From Chlorobiaceae bacterium (GTDB taxonomy: Bacteria > Bacteroidota > Chlorobiia > Chlorobiales > Chlorobiaceae): 64,000 bases of DNA. Numbering within the stretch: position 1 is the first letter of the stretch; each line of letters opens with the position of its first letter. The stretch spans positions 51,144 through 115,143 of the forward strand of contig JAAXWO010000009.1 of NCBI GenBank assembly GCA_013334965.1. Reading direction: 5' to 3'. Under the pieces are notes generated by a model. That model searched no databases, was not told the DNA's origin, and saw only the letters and a list, made by a program, of their open reading frames with translations. A program made the position numbers and the translations under genes. Below, one piece after another: positions 60,269 through 64,000 of the stretch.

Positions 60269-60289
60269 CAAGATTCAAAAAGGCGTTTT

Positions 60290-60362
60290 CGGGGTGTGGC
60301 TCAGCTGGTAGAGTGCTGCGTTCGGGACGCAGAGGTCGTGGGTTCGAGTCCCGCCACCCCGA
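60290..60362 (+). tRNA. tRNA-Pro (anticodon CGG)
   Basis: 73 nt: acceptor CGGGGTG / CACCCCG, loop TTCGGGA with CGG between CTGCG and CGCAG, T loop TTCGAGT. Decodes CCG. 21 bp after tRNA-Arg, so one transcript. CCA not encoded. Confidence 0.95.
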
Positions 60363-60365
60363 CAG

Positions 60366-60401
60366 AAAGGCGGTTACAGCATGTACTGTAGTCGCCTTTT
60401 T
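60366..60401 (+). terminator. Terminator of the tRNA-Arg/tRNA-Pro transcript
   Basis: AAAGGCG / CGCCTTT with an inner ACAG/CTGT pairing, followed by TTTTT; begins 4 bp after tRNA-Pro. Confidence 0.85.
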
Positions 60402-60735
60402 CTTATCTTTTTTCTCATCATTTCCAGTTGCAGATCATTTTTAAGCGTTTTTTAAGTTTAAATAAAGAACGTTTTAATGTATTCTTACTTACCTTTTCTC
60501 TATGTAGTAAGAGTCATTACTGATAAGTACCCCCGTCATCCTTTTGCACTCAGTTGTTGAATAATCGCATCGAAATGAACGATGAGGTGCATCCCATGTT
60601 CGTTAGTGCCTTGATGAGTTAAGTCTGGGGGGGATATGAATGAATCCTTGTTTTTCTCTCTTTTGTTCCGGATTAACAATTGTTAAGCACCGGTCCGATT
60701 TTCGACTTTCATCATAACATCAAAAATCAGAAAGC
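60402..60735. other. AT-rich intergenic region before the redox cluster
   Basis: 334 bp without a gene that I can support. It should hold the promoter of the TlpA-DUF4266-DUF3570-ApbE-DsbD group. A short stem (CATCG/CGATG near 60566-60584) and a G-rich stretch (near 60626) are the only marks seen. Confidence 0.4.
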
Positions 60736-61251
60736 ATGATTATTCGAAATCGCAAAATCATCAGGGGATTTCTCCTTACGATGATGCTGTGCGTCGGGGC
60801 TTCCTCGATGGCATTGGCCGTAGAACCTGGAGATAAGGCTCCGGGATTTGAACTTCCTGGTCAGCAGGGAAATGTGACTCTTGCTGAAGCGGCAGGTTCT
60901 GTGGTTTATGTCGATTTCTGGGCCTCATGGTGTGGGCCATGCCGTCAATCGTTTCCATGGATGAACCAGTTGCAGGAAAAGTATCGGGCCAGCGGCCTGA
61001 AGATCATCGCGGTCAATGTGGACGCCAAAAGTGAGGATGCCAAAAAGTTTCTCGCACAGAATCCGGCAGGGTTCACTGTCGCGTTCGATCCGAAAGGGGT
61101 CACACCTTCAAGTTATGGGGTGAAGGGCATGCCGACGAGTTTTCTTGTGGGACGTGACGGAAAGGTCATTTTCAGGCATCTCGGATTTAATGCTGCTGAC
61201 AAGGATAAAATCGAAAACGACATCAAGGCTGCACTGGAGGCAAGTAAATGA
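60736..61251 (+). CDS. Secreted thioredoxin-like protein (TlpA/ResA family)
   Basis: 171 residues. Signal peptide (about 1-28), then a thioredoxin fold with active site W-C66-G-P-C69 in FWASWCGPCRQ and cis-Pro in KGMPTSFLV. Periplasmic thiol-disulfide reductase. The stop overlaps the next start as ATGA, so it is co-translated with the DUF4266 lipoprotein. The DsbD-like gene four places downstream is its probable electron donor. Confidence 0.92.
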   Translation: MIIRNRKIIRGFLLTMMLCVGASSMALAVEPGDKAPGFELPGQQGNVTLAEAAGSVVYVDFWASWCGPCRQSFPWMNQLQEKYRASGLKIIAVNVDAKSEDAKKFLAQNPAGFTVAFDPKGVTPSSYGVKGMPTSFLVGRDGKVIFRHLGFNAADKDKIENDIKAALEASK

Positions 61252-61478
61252 AAAAGATCCTTATAAGAGTGGTGGCCGCGTTCGGTTGCCTGACAAGTAT
61301 AACGACAATGTCCGGTTGCGCTACGGTTCAGCCCTGGGAAAAGCAGAATCTCGCCAAGCCTGAGATGACCTTCGAGGGCGACAAGCTTGATACCGGGTAT
61401 ACCGAACATATCTACAGCAGCAAAGAAGCGGCCTCCGGCGGATCTGGCGTTGGCGGCGGCGGTTGCGGCTGCAATTAA
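61248..61478 (+). CDS. DUF4266 small lipoprotein
   Basis: 76 residues. Lipobox MSGC with Cys24 as the lipidated residue, then VQPWEKQNLAKPEM and a C-terminal SKEAASGGSGVGGGGCGCN, the DUF4266 signature. The mature part is about 50 residues and ends in a glycine-rich Cys-Gly-Cys tail, suggesting metal or redox binding. Function is unknown; the family travels with DUF3570, TlpA and ApbE genes. Confidence 0.88.
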   Translation: MKKILIRVVAAFGCLTSITTMSGCATVQPWEKQNLAKPEMTFEGDKLDTGYTEHIYSSKEAASGGSGVGGGGCGCN

Positions 61479-61507
61479 GGGTAACTCATAATCATCAGGA
61501 TAAATCT

Positions 61508-62653
61508 ATGAAACCGGCCTCCTCAATAAAGAGCACGAAAGTTATCGGTGCAGCCCTTACTGCGGCAGCAATGTTCCTGCCTTCAGCCAAACCGGCATTT
61601 GCCGATGCGGCGCCTGAACGCGGAATCGTCGCATTCAAATACCTCAGTTACCGCGACAGTCAGCCTGACGTTGACCGTATAAACATTAACGCTTATTCGG
61701 TAAGGGCCATGACGCCTATTGCCGGCAAATGGGCGATCGATGTTACAGGCGTTTTAGATTCAGTTACCGGTGCATCACCACATTACTATTCATTTTTCGA
61801 TACGGTAAGCGGTGCCTCGAAATTGAAGGCGGATACCCGCAAAGCATTGGATCTGAGCGTGACCCGCTATTTTCCAACAGGCAGCCTGACCGCCGGTACC
61901 AGCTATTCAGAGGAATCGGATTACATATCGAGGAGTATTTCGCTTCAGGGAAGTGTCGCCAGTCCAAGCAAGAACACCACGGTGACCCTTGGCGGCAGTG
62001 TTACCACGGATACCATTACTCCAAACAATATCGAACTTGTCGATCGTAAAAAAATATATTCTGCTCTGCTTGGAGTCACTCAGGTCATGTCCAAGAATGA
62101 TATTGTGCAGGTGAACCTCAGTCGATCAGTCGGTGAGGGTTATTATACTGATCCATACAGGCCGATCGACAATCGGCCTCGGCATCGTAACTATACGACC
62201 GTCATGACCAAATGGAACCACTATTTTGAATCGACTGAAGGTGCATCAAGGCTTGCTTACCGCTACTATGCGGACACCTTCGGCATCAGGTCCCACACTT
62301 TCAGTGCGGAGTACGTTCAGCCCCTTCCCAACGATTTCAAGCTCATGCCGTCCGTGAGGCTCTATTCCCAGACGGCCGCCGATTTTTATGTCCCGGTCGA
62401 TCCGTTGTATGCCCCTGAACCGCCGGAAGTGAATTTCGACGGATATTACACTCTGGATCAACGCCTGTCAGCCTTTGGCGCAGTGACTCTTGGCCTCAAG
62501 GTATCCAAGAAGTTTGCCGACGAATGGCTTGTCGATGTCCGTTATGATCATTGCATGCAGCGTGATCACTGGGCTATCAGTGGGAAAGGAGATTCCGGCC
62601 TGGCGCCATTCAACATGGATTTCATCCAGGTTGGTTTGTCGAAGGAGTTTTAA
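61508..62653 (+). CDS. DUF3570 outer-membrane beta-barrel protein with two flavinylation-like motifs
   Basis: 381 residues from the ATG at 61508. Signal peptide cleaved near PAFADA (about residue 32), then beta strands throughout and a terminal Phe (FIQVGLSKEF), typical of outer-membrane barrels. DSVTGAS (84-90) and DTVSGAS (98-104) resemble the D-x2-[ST]-G-A-[ST] site where ApbE attaches FMN in NqrC and RnfG; an apbE gene is next. Flavin attachment is inferred. The family has no agreed function. Confidence 0.85.
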   Translation: MKPASSIKSTKVIGAALTAAAMFLPSAKPAFADAAPERGIVAFKYLSYRDSQPDVDRININAYSVRAMTPIAGKWAIDVTGVLDSVTGASPHYYSFFDTVSGASKLKADTRKALDLSVTRYFPTGSLTAGTSYSEESDYISRSISLQGSVASPSKNTTVTLGGSVTTDTITPNNIELVDRKKIYSALLGVTQVMSKNDIVQVNLSRSVGEGYYTDPYRPIDNRPRHRNYTTVMTKWNHYFESTEGASRLAYRYYADTFGIRSHTFSAEYVQPLPNDFKLMPSVRLYSQTAADFYVPVDPLYAPEPPEVNFDGYYTLDQRLSAFGAVTLGLKVSKKFADEWLVDVRYDHCMQRDHWAISGKGDSGLAPFNMDFIQVGLSKEF

Positions 62654-62775
62654 GGATCACCTGATAGTTTCGCTTTTCGATCCGCTTGTGAAAGATGTGC
62701 CTGGCTTTTTTGCATGCGTCACGTACATATCCGGATAGTTCGGCAGCAGCCTTTAACCGACCAGCAGTCAATGAT

Positions 62776-63666
62776 ATGATGAATTCGTTTCGATTTGGTT
62801 TTGAGGCTATGGGCTGCGGTTGTGAGGTTGTTGCCGTCTGTTCGGAAAAGGGTGTGGCTTTGTCGGCAGCTGAGGCGGCCATACAGGAGATCATGAGGAT
62901 TGAGCATAAGTATTCCCGCTATCGTACCGATAGTGTGGTGTCCAGGATCAACGAACAGGCCGGAAGCGAAAGCGTCGTATGCGACAAGGAGACGACTGAC
63001 CTGTTGCGTTATGCGGCGACTCTTTACGAGCAGAGTAATGGATTGTTTGATGTCACTTCGGGGGTTTTGCGTCGGGTATGGGATTTCAACAAACCTCAAC
63101 TGCCCGGAGACGCAGAGCTTGATGAGGCTCTGGAACTCGTCGGTTGGGAAAAAGTCGAATTCGACCTCGACTCCGTGAGACTTACGAAGAAAGGTATGGA
63201 GATCGACATGGGTGGAATCGGAAAGGAGTACGCGGCTGATCGGGCAGCGGGAGTCATGCATGGAAAGGGTATACGGTACGGTTATGTGAACCTTGCTGGC
63301 GATATCAGGGTCGTTGGAGCAAAACCTGACGGTGAGCCCTGGGCAGTCGGTGTTCGTGAGCCTCGAAGTCCCGAAAAGATCTTTGCATCTTTTCCCCTGA
63401 CATCGGGAGCGTTGGCGACAAGCGGCGATTATGAACAGTATGTCGAGGTTGACGGCCGTCGTTATTGCCATATCCTTGATCCGCGCACAGGTTATCCCGT
63501 AGACTATTGGCGTTCCATCACGGTTGTGGCTCCAACTGCGATTGCTGCCGGCAGTCACACGACCATCGCCATGCTCAAAGGGCCCGATGGTCTGGATTAC
63601 CTTGCAGCTTCAGGCTTGATGTATCTGGCTGTTGACCAGTCAGGACAGATTTATCAAAGGAACTGA
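62776..63666 (+). CDS. apbE: FAD:protein FMN transferase ApbE
   Basis: 296 residues from the ATG at 62776 (or 62779); the frame is open from 62695 without family similarity. Core motifs: RYRTDSVVSRIN, EIDMGGIGKEYAAD, SGDYEQY and HILDPRTGYPV, with the Mg-binding Asp/Thr residues. It moves FMN from FAD onto Thr or Ser of exported proteins. No signal peptide or lipobox is seen, unlike most ApbE, so either the start is wrong or this copy acts before export. The DUF3570 neighbour is the candidate substrate. Confidence 0.9.
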   Translation: MMNSFRFGFEAMGCGCEVVAVCSEKGVALSAAEAAIQEIMRIEHKYSRYRTDSVVSRINEQAGSESVVCDKETTDLLRYAATLYEQSNGLFDVTSGVLRRVWDFNKPQLPGDAELDEALELVGWEKVEFDLDSVRLTKKGMEIDMGGIGKEYAADRAAGVMHGKGIRYGYVNLAGDIRVVGAKPDGEPWAVGVREPRSPEKIFASFPLTSGALATSGDYEQYVEVDGRRYCHILDPRTGYPVDYWRSITVVAPTAIAAGSHTTIAMLKGPDGLDYLAASGLMYLAVDQSGQIYQRN

Positions 63667-63696
63667 CCCTTAACAAGAGACATAAATCAGAATTTT

Positions 63697-64000
63697 ATGA
63701 TACACGTATCACTTCGGCGGAGCCTTGCTCTTTTAACGCTATTAATCTCCTTCTGCTTCGGCTTCAGCAGCGCCTGCGCCGGAGAGTTTCTGGATCCCGA
63801 ACAGGCGTTCAGGGTCAGTGCGAAACTGGGCGGCAACAACTCGGTAGCCGTTCAGTGGCAGATTGCCAAAGGCTACAAGCTCTATCGCGACCAGGTCAAG
63901 GTCGGCGTCGAAAGCGGTGACGCCAAGCTGAAAGCCCCGGTCATGCCTGCCGGCATCACGATCGTCGACCCGACGACGAATGAAAAGGTGGCGATCTACC
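63697..64000 (+). CDS. DsbD-like thiol:disulfide interchange protein, N-terminal part only
   Basis: 101 residues before the window ends. Signal peptide (about 1-30, ending SACAGEF), then FLDPEQAFRVSA and WQIAKGYKLYRDQVKV, the start of the DsbD periplasmic alpha domain. In full it would carry electrons across the membrane from cytoplasmic thioredoxin. 30 bp after apbE; likely reduces the TlpA protein of the same cluster. Confidence 0.85.
   Translation, partial: MIHVSLRRSLALLTLLISFCFGFSSACAGEFLDPEQAFRVSAKLGGNNSVAVQWQIAKGYKLYRDQVKVGVESGDAKLKAPVMPAGITIVDPTTNEKVAIY

Overview
The window reads as chromosome of a green sulfur bacterium (Chlorobiaceae). The reasons are an NDH-1 operon of 11 subunits with no NuoE, F or G, a plant-type phytoene desaturase (CrtP), a membrane-bound uptake [NiFe] hydrogenase, a methylmalonyl-CoA (propionate) module that would feed a reductive TCA cycle, and paired GTP cyclohydrolase and pyruvoyltetrahydropterin synthase genes. 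No species can be named from sequence alone. Most of the DNA is ordinary housekeeping and energy metabolism. The only clear mobile element is one decayed IS3-family copy.

Layout. 1-4848 (minus): a metal-efflux system (CusB-like adaptor cut by the window edge, TolC-like channel) beside a sensor kinase and a sigma54 response regulator; a sigma54-type promoter and paired palindromes lie in the 160 bp between regulator and channel. 4889-10052: an acidic protein of unknown function, a GyrI-like protein, an LptF/LptG permease, a hotdog thioesterase, a heptamer repeat array and an RqcH/NFACT protein. 10148-19069: dCMP deaminase, RibD, DoxX, an ABC ATPase, thiol peroxidase, RibE-RarA, a second TolC, a methyltransferase and a HIT protein. 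19156-20510: two tRNA-Leu genes and the IS3 remnant. 20759-23312: a membrane protein, a ferrochelatase-like protein, a TPR protein and a small membrane protein.

23529-34709 is nuoABCDHIJKLMN, ended by a strong terminator. 34955-39043 is hupSLC followed, beyond a terminator-like hairpin, by hupD. Electrons from H2 could enter the quinone pool through HupC and be exchanged with ferredoxin or another donor through the NuoEFG-less NDH-1. 39334-42540 (minus): queD-folE, a zinc peptidase, initiator tRNA and a beta-barrel protein. 42768-46145 (plus): an unknown protein, NfeD, slipin and a universal stress protein.

46273-55422 (minus) is a propionate module: propionyl-CoA synthetase, methylmalonyl-CoA epimerase, a fused carboxyltransferase, both mutase subunits and the MeaB chaperone, which together convert propionate to succinyl-CoA. 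55645-60085 holds ksgA, a transketolase C-terminal subunit, ybaB-recR and crtP. tRNA-Arg and tRNA-Pro follow. The window ends with a redox cluster: TlpA thioredoxin, DUF4266 lipoprotein, DUF3570 beta-barrel, ApbE flavin transferase and a DsbD-like protein cut by the edge. The DUF3570 protein carries two motifs resembling FMN-attachment sites of ApbE substrates. That cluster and the sigma54-controlled efflux locus are the most interesting parts.
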